A stretch of DNA of 64,000 nt from the NCBI RefSeq assembly GCF_016892625.1, contig NZ_JAFEMW010000003.1, positions 248,001 to 312,000 on the forward strand. Direction: 5' to 3'. Positions 34,202 through 42,219 of this stretch are shown in pieces. Position 1 is the stretch's first letter. Each line of letters starts with the position of its first letter. The DNA is from Brevibacterium sp. RIT 803 (GTDB lineage: Bacteria > Actinomycetota > Actinomycetes > Actinomycetales > Brevibacteriaceae). Position numbers and translations under genes: made by a program. The notes under the pieces are model-generated. The model saw only the letters and a program-made list of their open reading frames with translations. It had not been told where the DNA came from and ran no database searches.

Positions 34202-34978
34202 ATGGACATCCTCGTCTGCATCAAACGCATCCCCGACATCGCGGGCCAGATCACGCTCGACGGCTCCGGCACGGACATCGACGACGCCGGCCTGGGCCAT
34301 ACCACGTCGGCGCATGAGGAATGCGCGGTGGAGCTGGCCATCCAGACAGCCGCAGCCACCGGCGGCAAGGTCACGGTACTGACGTTGGGCCCCGCCGAGG
34401 CAGTCGAACAGCTGCGCGCGGCTGTGGGCGTGGGAGCCAACGATGGAATCCTCATCGAGGCCGAGGATTCGGGTGCGTTCGGGACTGAAGACATCGCCCA
34501 GGTCATCGGCGACGTCATCCGCGACCGCACCGAAGGAGGCCAGAACTTCGATCTTGTGCTGCTGGGCAATGATGCCGCCGATACCGGCGACTTCCAGGTT
34601 CCCATCCGCCTGGCCTACGACCTCGGATACCCGGTGCTGACGAGCATCTCGACCTTCTCTCCCGCCGGCGGGCCCGTGATCGAGGCCCGCGGGATCGGTC
34701 CGTCGGGCACGGAGATCTTCTCGCTCGAGCTGCCGGCCGTCGTCGCGGTCCAAGAGGGCGGCGTCGACCCGCGCTATCCCTCGATCACCGGACGGATGAA
34801 GGCGAAGAAGGCTCGCATCGCCGAATATGTGGCGCCCGAACCGGGTGCCGGAAATCCGCGCATCGGCCTCGAGCTGCCACCGGACACGGCGAATGAGGTC
34901 ACCATCCTCGGCGAGGGCCCGGATGCAGCTGGGGCCCTGGTCGACGTTCTGGAAGAGATCGGAGTGATCAGGTCATGA
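34202..34978 (+). CDS. etfB: Electron transfer flavoprotein beta subunit
   Basis: 258 residues. KRIPDIAGQITLDGSGTDID, the alternate ETF-beta motif GGKVTVLTLGP, and VQEGGVDPRYPSITGRMKAKK with the AMP-binding and recognition loop are all visible. It pairs with EtfA to carry electrons from the upstream flavoprotein to the quinone pool via an ETF oxidoreductase. It begins four bases after the flavoprotein stop, with AGGAGG inside the preceding coding end, so translation is coupled. A dedicated ETF rather than the housekeeping one is inferred from this packing. Confidence 0.92.
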   Translation: MDILVCIKRIPDIAGQITLDGSGTDIDDAGLGHTTSAHEECAVELAIQTAAATGGKVTVLTLGPAEAVEQLRAAVGVGANDGILIEAEDSGAFGTEDIAQVIGDVIRDRTEGGQNFDLVLLGNDAADTGDFQVPIRLAYDLGYPVLTSISTFSPAGGPVIEARGIGPSGTEIFSLELPAVVAVQEGGVDPRYPSITGRMKAKKARIAEYVAPEPGAGNPRIGLELPPDTANEVTILGEGPDAAGALVDVLEEIGVIRS

Positions 34979-35943
34979 GTCTCGTATTCGTCGAAACCGA
35001 TGAGAGCGGTGAGGTGGCGCTGACGTCGGCCGAGGCGCTCACCTTCGCCCGCACGAACGCGGACGTCCTCGCCGGTTCGGTCCTCGAAGCGGCCGTCATC
35101 GGTACGCTCACCGAGTCCGCCCACAACCAACTCGCTGTACTCGGCGTGGACCGAATCCACCACCTGGAGTCTGCTGATCTCGAGGCGTATTCGGCCACAG
35201 CTTGGGCGCAGGCCCTGGTCGACATCGCGCCGGAGACCGGGACGGTTCTGGCCTCGGGCACTCCTCGCGGCATGGAGCTCATGGCGCATGTGGCGGTGAG
35301 AACCGGGGAGCGGATGGCGGCCAATGTCGTGGCTGCCGATGAGGAGGGCCTGCTGCGGCAGGTGCTCGGCGGGGCCGCGTTCGAACGCCTTCAGCTCGGC
35401 GGTGACCTGCAGGTTCTCACCCTCGCCGGTCACGCCTGCAAACCCGAAGAGACAACGCCGACGACACCGGAGATCCTCACCCACTCCCCCGAATCGGCGG
35501 CCGAGGATCTGCGTACCCGCGTTGTTCGCACCGAGGTCGAGACCGACGCAGACAACGACACCTCGGGCCTGACCCAGGCCCGCGCCGTCGTCGGTGCTGG
35601 TCGCGGGGTCGGTTCGGAGAACGGATTCGGCGAGGTCCTCGAACTCGTCGACCACCTCGGCGGGGCGCTGGGTGTCTCTCGCGTGGTCACGGGTCTGGGC
35701 TGGCGACCGCATTCCGAGCAGGTCGGTCAGACTGGCAGTCGGATCACGCCCGATGTCTACATTGCGTGTGGAATCTCCGGCGCGATCCAGCACATGGCCG
35801 GCATCGAGGGTGCGAAGACGCTCATCGCAATCAACACCGATGAGGAATCGACGATGGTCCAGCGTGCCGACTACGCAATCATCGGAGACCTCCACGAAGT
35901 CGTCGGGGCCGTCAATGAGGAGATCCGGAGCCGCCGCGGCTGA
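34975..35943 (+). CDS. etfA: Electron transfer flavoprotein alpha subunit
   Basis: 322 residues. The C-terminal FAD domain has GRGVGSENGFGEVLELV, GQTGSRITPDVYIACGISG and GAIQHMAGIEGAKTLIAINTD, the full EtfA signature. The usual lysine in GQTGKxV is arginine-less here (serine), a minor change. A stretch at about 155-195 is acidic and Thr/Glu-rich, longer than usual. The ATG overlaps the etfB stop (ATGA). Last gene of the operon, convergent with the racemase gene 20 bp away. Confidence 0.92.
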   Translation: MSLVFVETDESGEVALTSAEALTFARTNADVLAGSVLEAAVIGTLTESAHNQLAVLGVDRIHHLESADLEAYSATAWAQALVDIAPETGTVLASGTPRGMELMAHVAVRTGERMAANVVAADEEGLLRQVLGGAAFERLQLGGDLQVLTLAGHACKPEETTPTTPEILTHSPESAAEDLRTRVVRTEVETDADNDTSGLTQARAVVGAGRGVGSENGFGEVLELVDHLGGALGVSRVVTGLGWRPHSEQVGQTGSRITPDVYIACGISGAIQHMAGIEGAKTLIAINTDEESTMVQRADYAIIGDLHEVVGAVNEEIRSRRG

Positions 35944-35962
35944 GCTCAGCCCCTGAGCTCGC

Positions 35963-37111
35963 TCACAGTCCCAATTCGGCGATCACCGCGTCGGTGTCGG
36001 CACCGATGACCGGTGCCCGCCGAGGTTGGCCCGCACTGACCGCACCAGTTGAGGTGCCCGCGCCAGTTGACGTGGGGGCGATTGCCTGTTTGAACCTCGG
36101 TGCCGGTGCGGGTTGCTCGATTCCGGCCTCATCGGTGGAGAAGAGTCCGCGGTGCTGGTTATGAGGATCGGTCTTCGCCTCGGCCATGGTGCGGACCGGT
36201 TCGACGCAGGCATCACGACCACTGAAGAGCTCTTCGAGTTCGGCCAAGGTGCGTGAGGCGAGCGCCTCGGCGAAGACTGGCCGCATGAGGGGCCAGTGCT
36301 TCGGCTGCCAATGGTTGATCTCGCCCAGCGGTTCGGGCAGGCGGTCCTCGATGTCGAGAGTGCGCACAAATTCGGCGAAGAAGGCCGGTTCGATGCAGGC
36401 AACGGACACGTACCGGTCATCGGCGGTGGGGTAGACATCGTAGAACGGTGCTCCTGAATCCAGGAGATTGCGCCCGCGTGCGTCGTGACGCCACATGCCG
36501 ATTTCGGAGAAGCCGTGCATCATCGAATAGAGGAGATTCGCGCCGTCGATCATGGCAGTGTCGACGACGGTGCCGATGCCGGTGGTGCGGGCACTGGTGA
36601 GTGCGCCGAGAACGCCGACGACGAGGAGCATGCCGCCCCCACCGAAATCACCGATGAGGTTCGCAGGGAACTGCGGCGGTCCATCGGCGCGGCCGAGCTG
36701 GTTGAGCAGTCCGGACGAAGCGATGTAGCCCAGATCGTGGCCTGCCTTCTGCGACTTCGGCCCGTCCTGTCCGTAGCCGGTGATGCGGCCGTAGACCAGG
36801 GCAGGATTGAGCGCGTGGAGATCATCGGGGCCGAGGCCCAAGCGTTCCGCGGCGCCTGGGCGGAAGCCTTCGATGACGATGTCGGACTTCGCAGCCAGGG
36901 ACCGGGCGAGTGCGATGCCGGCTTCGGACTTGAAGTCTGCGGTCATCGACCTCTTGCCACGGTCGAGAACAGGGTTCATGGGCTGGCCGGCTGTCTTCGG
37001 CGGATCAAGGCGAATCACCTCGGCGCCCATATCTGCCAACATCATTGCGGCGAAGGGGCCGGGGCCGATTCCGCCGAGGTCGAGAACGCGCACGCCTTTG
37101 AGCACTGCCAT
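35963..37111 (-). CDS. mcr: Alpha-methylacyl-CoA racemase (CoA-transferase III family)
   Basis: 382 residues from the ATG at 37111 (AAAGGAAAT before it; an ATG eight codons upstream lacks a site). Interconverts (R)- and (S)-2-methylacyl-CoA for beta-oxidation of branched chains. The catalytic set of the mycobacterial enzyme (His126, Asp156, Glu241) is matched by His125 in KAGHDLGYIA, Asp155 in NLIGDFGGGG and Glu241 in VACIEPAFF. These residues separate it from true class III CoA transferases. It is convergent with etfA and shares a variant of the locus operator, which hints at coordinated control, although its chemistry has no obvious link to demethylation. Confidence 0.88.
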   Translation of the reverse strand: MAVLKGVRVLDLGGIGPGPFAAMMLADMGAEVIRLDPPKTAGQPMNPVLDRGKRSMTADFKSEAGIALARSLAAKSDIVIEGFRPGAAERLGLGPDDLHALNPALVYGRITGYGQDGPKSQKAGHDLGYIASSGLLNQLGRADGPPQFPANLIGDFGGGGMLLVVGVLGALTSARTTGIGTVVDTAMIDGANLLYSMMHGFSEIGMWRHDARGRNLLDSGAPFYDVYPTADDRYVSVACIEPAFFAEFVRTLDIEDRLPEPLGEINHWQPKHWPLMRPVFAEALASRTLAELEELFSGRDACVEPVRTMAEAKTDPHNQHRGLFSTDEAGIEQPAPAPRFKQAIAPTSTGAGTSTGAVSAGQPRRAPVIGADTDAVIAELGL

Positions 37112-37135
37112 GATTTCCTTTCGTCGATCAAACAT

Positions 37136-37150
37136 GTTCCACTATAGAAC
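37136..37150. promoter_or_regulatory. Palindromic operator before the racemase gene
   Basis: GTTCCACTATAGAAC: the outer arms GTTCCA and TAGAAC are identical to those of the demethylase operator, with a three-base instead of five-base centre. It ends 25 bp before the racemase ATG on the minus strand. Confidence 0.5.
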
Positions 37151-37289
37151 GATCGATCAGTCCCGAAGAGTCGGCAGGGCCGCACCCGACGATAAGAGGT
37201 CCCGGTGCTCGGGACCGTCCGGCCACCCTGGTAACCTCCCATAGTCGGAGGCGGAGAGCCTCCGAAGCAGATGAGTCGAAAGGTTGTCC

Positions 37290-37691
37290 GTGAAGACATT
37301 CGAGTATTCCCCAGAGGTGCGCTGGTCCGATCAGGACATGCTCGGCCACGTGAACAACGCGCGTATGATCACCCTCATCGAGGAAGGCCGCATCAGGTGG
37401 CTCCACGAGGCCAAGGCCGGGAGCTTGACCGGCGGTGGCATGCTCGTCGCCAACCAGTCGATCGACTACCTGCTCCCCGTCATGTACGGCCCCGAACTCA
37501 CAATGACGGTGACCATCAAGAGGATCGGCAATTCCTCATTCACCGTCCATACGCGCGGTGACCAGAGCGGCCAGAAGGTGTTCAACTCCGACGTCGTCCT
37601 CGTCCATATCGACCGGGAGACCGGCAAACCCTCGCCGATCCCCGAGGGCATCCGCAGCATCCTCGGGGACTACCTCGCCGAAGCCGACTGA
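37290..37691 (+). CDS. Acyl-CoA thioesterase, hotdog fold (4HBT/YbgC type)
   Basis: 133 residues from a GTG at 37290 with AAAGG six bases before it; an in-frame TTG at 37284 touches the ribosome site and is less likely. VRWSDQDMLGHVNNARMITLIEEGR is the 4HBT active-site motif with catalytic Asp in SDQDMLGHVNN. It hydrolyses acyl-CoA to free acid and CoA. Divergent from the racemase gene across 178 bp, so both may share control. Substrate range not readable. Confidence 0.88.
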   Translation: MKTFEYSPEVRWSDQDMLGHVNNARMITLIEEGRIRWLHEAKAGSLTGGGMLVANQSIDYLLPVMYGPELTMTVTIKRIGNSSFTVHTRGDQSGQKVFNSDVVLVHIDRETGKPSPIPEGIRSILGDYLAEAD

Positions 37692-37774
37692 GGCTCTGCC
37701 GCCCGCAGTGCCTCTGTGGGAAGATGGCCGTTCTGTTCATGCTCAACCGGGCCTCGTGCCCATAGCCTGGGAAC

Positions 37775-38191
37775 ATGAAACTCGACGCGATCTCAATCAT
37801 CACCGCAGACATGTCCGCAGCAGTGCAGTTCTACACCGCGCTCGGCCTCGACCTCGTCGACGGCGGCGCGGATGCTCCGCATTCGGAGTTCTCCTCGGGC
37901 AGCCTCCGCCTGCTCCTCGACACTGAAGCGGTCATGCTCAGCATCGATCCCGAATGGACCTGGCCGACCGGTGGCCACAAGATGTCCCTGGCCTTCGACT
38001 GCACCACCGCCGAGGCGGTTGACGCGACTTTTGCTCAGCTCACTGCCGGTGGTGCCGGTTCAGATCCCGTGGCCGGAGTCGTCCACGAGCCCTGGGATGC
38101 GTTCTGGGGTCAGCGGTACGCCGTGGTCTCCGATCCCGACGACAACTATGTCGATCTCTTCGCAGCACTGGGTTCACCGGCCCAGCAGTGA
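37775..38191 (+). CDS. VOC-family protein (glyoxalase/bleomycin-resistance fold)
   Basis: 138 residues built from two VOC modules: LDAISIITADMSAAVQFYTALGLDLVDGG and HEPWDAFWGQRYAVVSDPDDNYVDLFAAL. WGQRYAVVSDPDGN-type C-terminal signature is clear. Could be a lyase, dioxygenase or antibiotic-binding protein. Its 3' end overlaps the convergent AraC gene by 18 bp. Confidence 0.85.
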   Translation: MKLDAISIITADMSAAVQFYTALGLDLVDGGADAPHSEFSSGSLRLLLDTEAVMLSIDPEWTWPTGGHKMSLAFDCTTAEAVDATFAQLTAGGAGSDPVAGVVHEPWDAFWGQRYAVVSDPDDNYVDLFAALGSPAQQ

Positions 38192-38896
38192 CTTCTCGTC
38201 TCTCCACAGATGGGCTGCATCGGCGTAACCCGTTGCCGTTGCGGCCGCTGTGCGGGTCGAACCTGCGTCGATGAGTGCGCGTGCGGCCTGCCAGCGCAGG
38301 ACCTTCGACAGGTGCTTGGGGCCGTAGCCGAACCATGCGGAAGACAGCCTCCGCAGCTGTCTGGGTGAGTATGCGAACTGTGCGGCCACCTCGGCGATGT
38401 CCGGCGCCGGTGATTGCGCACGCACGCCCAGCAGACTCGCCAGCTCAAGCGGCGTCGAGTCGATGTCGGCCCGAGACGTCAGCATCTCGGCGATGTCCAC
38501 CAGCTGCCGCTGCCCGACGCCAGGTCCGAGTTCGGGGATGATTGCGCGGCTGCCTGCAGTCATCACAGCATCGAGAGGGGTCACTGCGTCGGCGAGTTCG
38601 GCCGCCGAGGTAGCCAGCAGCTGCGGGAGCACTCCGGGGTCGAAGCGCAGACCCACGACCGGCTCCGCTGCACCACCAGTCGACGCAGAATGGAAGGTTC
38701 TTGCGGTGGAGTCTGCTCCGGCGACGACGACGCGGGAATCGATGACGATGAGATCCATGCAGCCATCGGGCACGATGAGGGAAGGCTCGGACGGGACACT
38801 CACAGCCACCTCGGCGAGGGCCGATGTCGAGCGAGCGTCGGGGGTCGACGACCACAGAGAAGCGCGGAGCTTGGGGATGCGCATCTCCGTGTACAT
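38174..38896 (-). CDS. AraC-family transcriptional regulator with DUF6597-type N-terminal domain
   Basis: 240 residues from the ATG at 38896 (MYTEMRIPKLRA). LIVPDGCMDLIVIDSRVVVAG is the DUF6597 sensor motif. The C-terminal HTH_18 region has AAQFAYSPRQLRRLSSAWFGYGPKHLSKVLRWQAARAL and GYADAAHLWRDEK. Members often act as sensors beside small-molecule enzymes. Tail-to-tail overlap with the VOC gene by 18 bp; a divergent HAD gene starts at 39012. Frame is open upstream but without a plausible start. Confidence 0.85.
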   Translation of the reverse strand: MYTEMRIPKLRASLWSSTPDARSTSALAEVAVSVPSEPSLIVPDGCMDLIVIDSRVVVAGADSTARTFHSASTGGAAEPVVGLRFDPGVLPQLLATSAAELADAVTPLDAVMTAGSRAIIPELGPGVGQRQLVDIAEMLTSRADIDSTPLELASLLGVRAQSPAPDIAEVAAQFAYSPRQLRRLSSAWFGYGPKHLSKVLRWQAARALIDAGSTRTAAATATGYADAAHLWRDEKSLLGR

Positions 38897-39011
38897 AGGG
38901 TGCTCGTCCTTCTTCAGTTTCGAGCGGTATTCTTGGAACTCATCGGCCCGTCCCAGGCCGACGCCGCCTGTTCTCAGACTAGCCGGTACGAGACTCCCCC
39001 AGGAAGGACCA

Positions 39012-39584
39012 ATGGCAGCTGCATCCCCCTCGCCGACATCAGCACGTCGGCAGGCACGGCATGTCACTGTCTTCCTCGACGTCGACGGGGTGCTCAACTC
39101 GTACCCGGTGCCCAAGCTGCGCATCATGACCGAGGGGCGTAAGAAGCTGCAGGCCTGGCACTACGAACTGCACTATAAGCCTGCGGTGATCGCGTTCTTC
39201 GACCGTCTCGTCGAAACCCACGATGTCGACGTCGTGTGGCTCTCCACCTGGTCTCAGCGGTGCAAAACGGAGCTGGAGCCGAAGTTCGGTCTGCGCAACT
39301 CCTTCGAGGTCATTGAGATGCCCGATGAGTCTCACAACCGCTACGCCAACGATCCGCACCTGTGGTGGAAGGCCCGCGCAATGGAGGACTGGCTCGCGGA
39401 GCACGAACACGGTCGGGCCGTCTGGATCGATGACGATCTCGCAGCACCGGATACGCACGACTACTTCGTCGAGCACTATCCGGCGAACCGGCTCAAACTC
39501 ATTGCTCCTGAATTCGCGCAGGGCCTGACGAAGGCGCACCTGAAGGAGATCAAGGAATTCGCCTACCCGAAAGAGGATTCATGA
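39012..39584 (+). CDS. HAD-superfamily hydrolase-like protein
   Basis: 190 residues, ATG at 39012 preceded by AGGAAGGA. Motif I is VFLDVDGVLNSYPVP, where the first Asp is the nucleophile. Motif II is VVWLSTWS and motif IV AVWIDDDLA. These fit the HAD fold subclass found in SAK-type polynucleotide phosphatase-like proteins. It overlaps the next gene by four bases (ATGA) and the two are probably co-translated. The substrate is unknown; a role beside an amino-acid racemase is unexplained. Confidence 0.8.
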   Translation: MAAASPSPTSARRQARHVTVFLDVDGVLNSYPVPKLRIMTEGRKKLQAWHYELHYKPAVIAFFDRLVETHDVDVVWLSTWSQRCKTELEPKFGLRNSFEVIEMPDESHNRYANDPHLWWKARAMEDWLAEHEHGRAVWIDDDLAAPDTHDYFVEHYPANRLKLIAPEFAQGLTKAHLKEIKEFAYPKEDS

Positions 39585-40381
39585 CGCGTATCGGTCTGCT
39601 CGATTCCGGACTCGGGCTCCTCGGCACCGCCGATGCGCTGTTCCACCTGGCTCCGCACGCGGATCTGATCCTGGCCATGGACCCGGACTTCACCCCCTAC
39701 GGCAGCCTCAGCCCCGAAGCCCTCGAAGCCAGGGCCCTGAACTCGGCAGCGGTGCTTGCCGAGTGGGAGCCCGATGCGATCGTCATCGCCTGCAACACCG
39801 CCTCCGTCCAAGCCCTCGAAGCCGTACGCACCTGCTACGAACCCGACATTCCCGTCATCGGCACCGTGCCGGCAGTGAAGATGGCGGCCGGGACGGGACA
39901 GGACTTCGCGATCTGGGCGACCCCGGCTACGACGGGCAGCGACTATCAGCAGAACCTCATCGACACCTTTGCCGCCGAGGTCACCGTGTCTAAGGTGGCA
40001 TGCCCGGGTCTCGCCGAGGCGATCAATGAGGCTGACATCTCCACGATCGATTCCGCGATCGATGCAGCCCTGAACCAGATGGATCCCGGCATGGAGACCA
40101 TCGTGCTCGGGTGCACCCACTACGGCCTGGTGGCCGACCGGATCATGGCCGCCCGAGCCGGTGCGATCACACTCTTCGACTCCCCCATTCCGGTGGCGAA
40201 GCAGACCCTGCGCAGGATCGGGGTCGAGGCCCACGGCGTCAGCCCGAATCAGCCCGACACCGGCGAGGTCATCGCCACCTATGCCTCCGGTCGACTCGTG
40301 CGCCTGCCCCAGTCACTGGATGCCTATCCCGCCGGCAAACGACTATTGGCGCGAGAGCGAATTGCGACAGCAGCGTCCTGA
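39581..40381 (+). CDS. Aspartate/glutamate racemase family protein (MurI-like)
   Basis: 266 residues, the length of MurI. The two catalytic cysteines are present in IACNTASVQALE (near residue 70) and LGCTHYGLV (near 179). LLDSGLGLLGTADAL replaces the usual DSGVGGLT at the N-terminus, and the YG motif appears as TPYGSLS. The family racemises glutamate or aspartate without cofactors. The altered glycine-rich motif makes a specialised paralogue more likely than the essential cell-wall MurI. Coupled to the HAD gene; followed by a hairpin terminator. Confidence 0.8.
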   Translation: MTRIGLLDSGLGLLGTADALFHLAPHADLILAMDPDFTPYGSLSPEALEARALNSAAVLAEWEPDAIVIACNTASVQALEAVRTCYEPDIPVIGTVPAVKMAAGTGQDFAIWATPATTGSDYQQNLIDTFAAEVTVSKVACPGLAEAINEADISTIDSAIDAALNQMDPGMETIVLGCTHYGLVADRIMAARAGAITLFDSPIPVAKQTLRRIGVEAHGVSPNQPDTGEVIATYASGRLVRLPQSLDAYPAGKRLLARERIATAAS

Positions 40382-40401
40382 CGACTCGCGACTCTTCGGA
40401 C

Positions 40402-40427
40402 CATTGCCGGGAGTCGGCCCGGCAATG
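40402..40427 (+). terminator. Rho-independent terminator after the racemase gene
   Basis: CATTGCCGGG-N6-CCCGGCAATG, perfect ten-base arms, followed 16 bases later by TCTTTTTC. It separates the HAD-racemase pair from the slipin gene. Confidence 0.65.
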
Positions 40428-40501
40428 TCGCCGCGCCGGGTCTTTTTCGCTGCAACGGGGTTAATCTGAAAGGACAGGCAATCGTCTGAGGAGGCGGTTC
40501 G

Positions 40502-41488
40502 ATGTTCCTCTTAATTCTCATCTTCGGTCTGATCGCGCTCGGTGCCATCGGCCTCGGAAACAGTCTGAAGATCGTCAAACAGTACGAGCGCGGTGTCGTG
40601 TTCCGCCTGGGTCGAGTCACCGAGGAACCCAAGCGTCCCGGCATGACGGCCATCATCCCATTCGTGGACAAGCTGGAGAAGGTCAACCTGCAGATCATCA
40701 CCATGCCGATCCCGGCCCAGGAAGGCATCACTCGTGACAATGTCACCGTCCGGGTTGATGCCGTCATCTACTTCAAGGTCGTCGATGCCAGGCGTGCCAT
40801 CGTCGATGTCGAGAACTACCAGCTCGCCGTCGGACAGGTGGCACAGACGTCTCTGCGCTCGATCATCGGCCAAAGCGACCTCGATGATCTGCTCACGAAC
40901 CGAGAGCGGCTCAATCAGGGGCTGGCGATCATGATCGACAGCCCGGCCGTCGACTGGAGTGTCCACATCGACCGGGTCGAGATCAAGGACGTGGCTCTGC
41001 CGGAGTCGATGAAGCGATCGATGTCGCGTCAGGCAGAGGCCGAACGTGAGCGTCGGTCACGCGTGATCATCGCCGACGGTGAGTTCCAGGCCTCGAACAA
41101 GCTCGCCCAGGCCGCAAGCGCGATGGCGGATACGCCCGCAGCTCTGCAGCTGCGTCTGCTCCAGACGATCGTCGAAGTCGCCTCCGAGAAGAATTCGACT
41201 CTGGTTCTGCCCTTCCCGGTCGAGCTGCTTCGCTTCCTCGAGGGGAACGCCCCGAAGGCGTCGACCTCAGCCGAGGGGGTCCCCGCGGGGACGCCGAGCA
41301 GCGAGCGCACCGGCGCGTCGACGAACGCCTCGTTGAGCGCCACCTTCGGGGCCAAGGACACAGAACATTCGTTGGACGATCTCAGCGGAATGGTCCGTGC
41401 CCTCTCCGACTCGATGAGGCTCAACGAGACGATGCACCTGCCAGCATCGATCAAGCTGCCGCGCTCAGCGAGCTTCCATACCCAGTGA
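40502..41488 (+). CDS. Slipin (stomatin-like SPFH-domain protein)
   Basis: 328 residues. One N-terminal membrane helix (LILIFGLIALGAIGLG) is followed by the SPFH domain: KQYERGVVFRLGRV, PFVDKLEKVNLQ, NVTVRVDAVIYFKVVD and a coiled-coil segment around RQAEAERERRSRVIIADGE. The last 75 residues are Ser/Thr/Ala-rich. It should oligomerise at the membrane and organise microdomains. GAGGAGG lies seven bases before the ATG. It is 13 bp before the HdeD-like membrane gene, likely one operon. No NfeD partner is adjacent. Confidence 0.9.
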   Translation: MFLLILIFGLIALGAIGLGNSLKIVKQYERGVVFRLGRVTEEPKRPGMTAIIPFVDKLEKVNLQIITMPIPAQEGITRDNVTVRVDAVIYFKVVDARRAIVDVENYQLAVGQVAQTSLRSIIGQSDLDDLLTNRERLNQGLAIMIDSPAVDWSVHIDRVEIKDVALPESMKRSMSRQAEAERERRSRVIIADGEFQASNKLAQAASAMADTPAALQLRLLQTIVEVASEKNSTLVLPFPVELLRFLEGNAPKASTSAEGVPAGTPSSERTGASTNASLSATFGAKDTEHSLDDLSGMVRALSDSMRLNETMHLPASIKLPRSASFHTQ

Positions 41489-41501
41489 CTACGCTTGAGA
41501 C

Positions 41502-42098
41502 ATGGATCTGAAGCGCACCGGCAGAACAGTCATCGTCAACGGCATCATCGCCTTTCTCGTGGGTGTCCTCATGATGGTGTGGCCCGGCACCAGCGCCGAG
41601 GTGGTTGTCCAGATCTTCGCTGTCTGGCTGGCCGTCATCGCCGTCTCCTCCTTCGTCCTCGCCCCGAAGGGTGGACGTTCGGGGAGCTTGGCTGCCCGGT
41701 CAGTCCTGCTGATCCTCCTCGGCGCGCTCATCTTCTTCTCCCCCATGTTCTTCGCGTCCTTCGTCGCCATTGTGACCGGGTTCGCCATCATCTTCTTCAG
41801 CTTCCTCGCCGTCACCGTCTCCCTGTTCATCCGCCGGATCGGTGTGCGGATGTGGTGGCTCCTGACAATCATCGGAATCGTCGGCATCATCCTCGGCGGC
41901 TTCTTCCTCTTCGCCCCACAGTCCGGGGTCACCGCACTGATCTTCACGCTCGCGATCTTCATCGTCTTCGTCGGCATCGCCTTGGTCAGCCTCGGCTGGC
42001 GTCTGCGCAAGACCGCTGAGGCCATTCGCCAGGATCCACACCGCAGGCCACCCGAGGATGGTGGCGGTGAGATCATCAGCGGCGAAATCATCGAGTAA
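41502..42098 (+). CDS. HdeD/DUF308-family membrane protein
   Basis: 198 residues with six hydrophobic segments arranged in pairs, e.g. IVNGIIAFLVGVLMMVWPG, SVLLILLGALIFFSPMF and LLTIIGIVGIILGGFFLFAP; the repeated G-x-hydrophobic-P pattern is typical for HdeD. In enterobacteria HdeD is an acid-resistance membrane protein; here the role is unknown. Lies 13 bp after slipin in the same direction. The tail PPEDGGGEIISGEIIE is polar and cytoplasmic. Confidence 0.82.
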   Translation: MDLKRTGRTVIVNGIIAFLVGVLMMVWPGTSAEVVVQIFAVWLAVIAVSSFVLAPKGGRSGSLAARSVLLILLGALIFFSPMFFASFVAIVTGFAIIFFSFLAVTVSLFIRRIGVRMWWLLTIIGIVGIILGGFFLFAPQSGVTALIFTLAIFIVFVGIALVSLGWRLRKTAEAIRQDPHRRPPEDGGGEIISGEIIE

Positions 42099-42219
42099 GC
42101 CCCGGCCACCCCGCAGGCACGCGAACAATCGCTTCGCCGAACGGACCAGGAGTTGCACCTCCCGTAGCGTCATGTGGTCCGATGGAATCACGTCCCGCCC
42201 CACCGAGGAAGGCCTGCTG

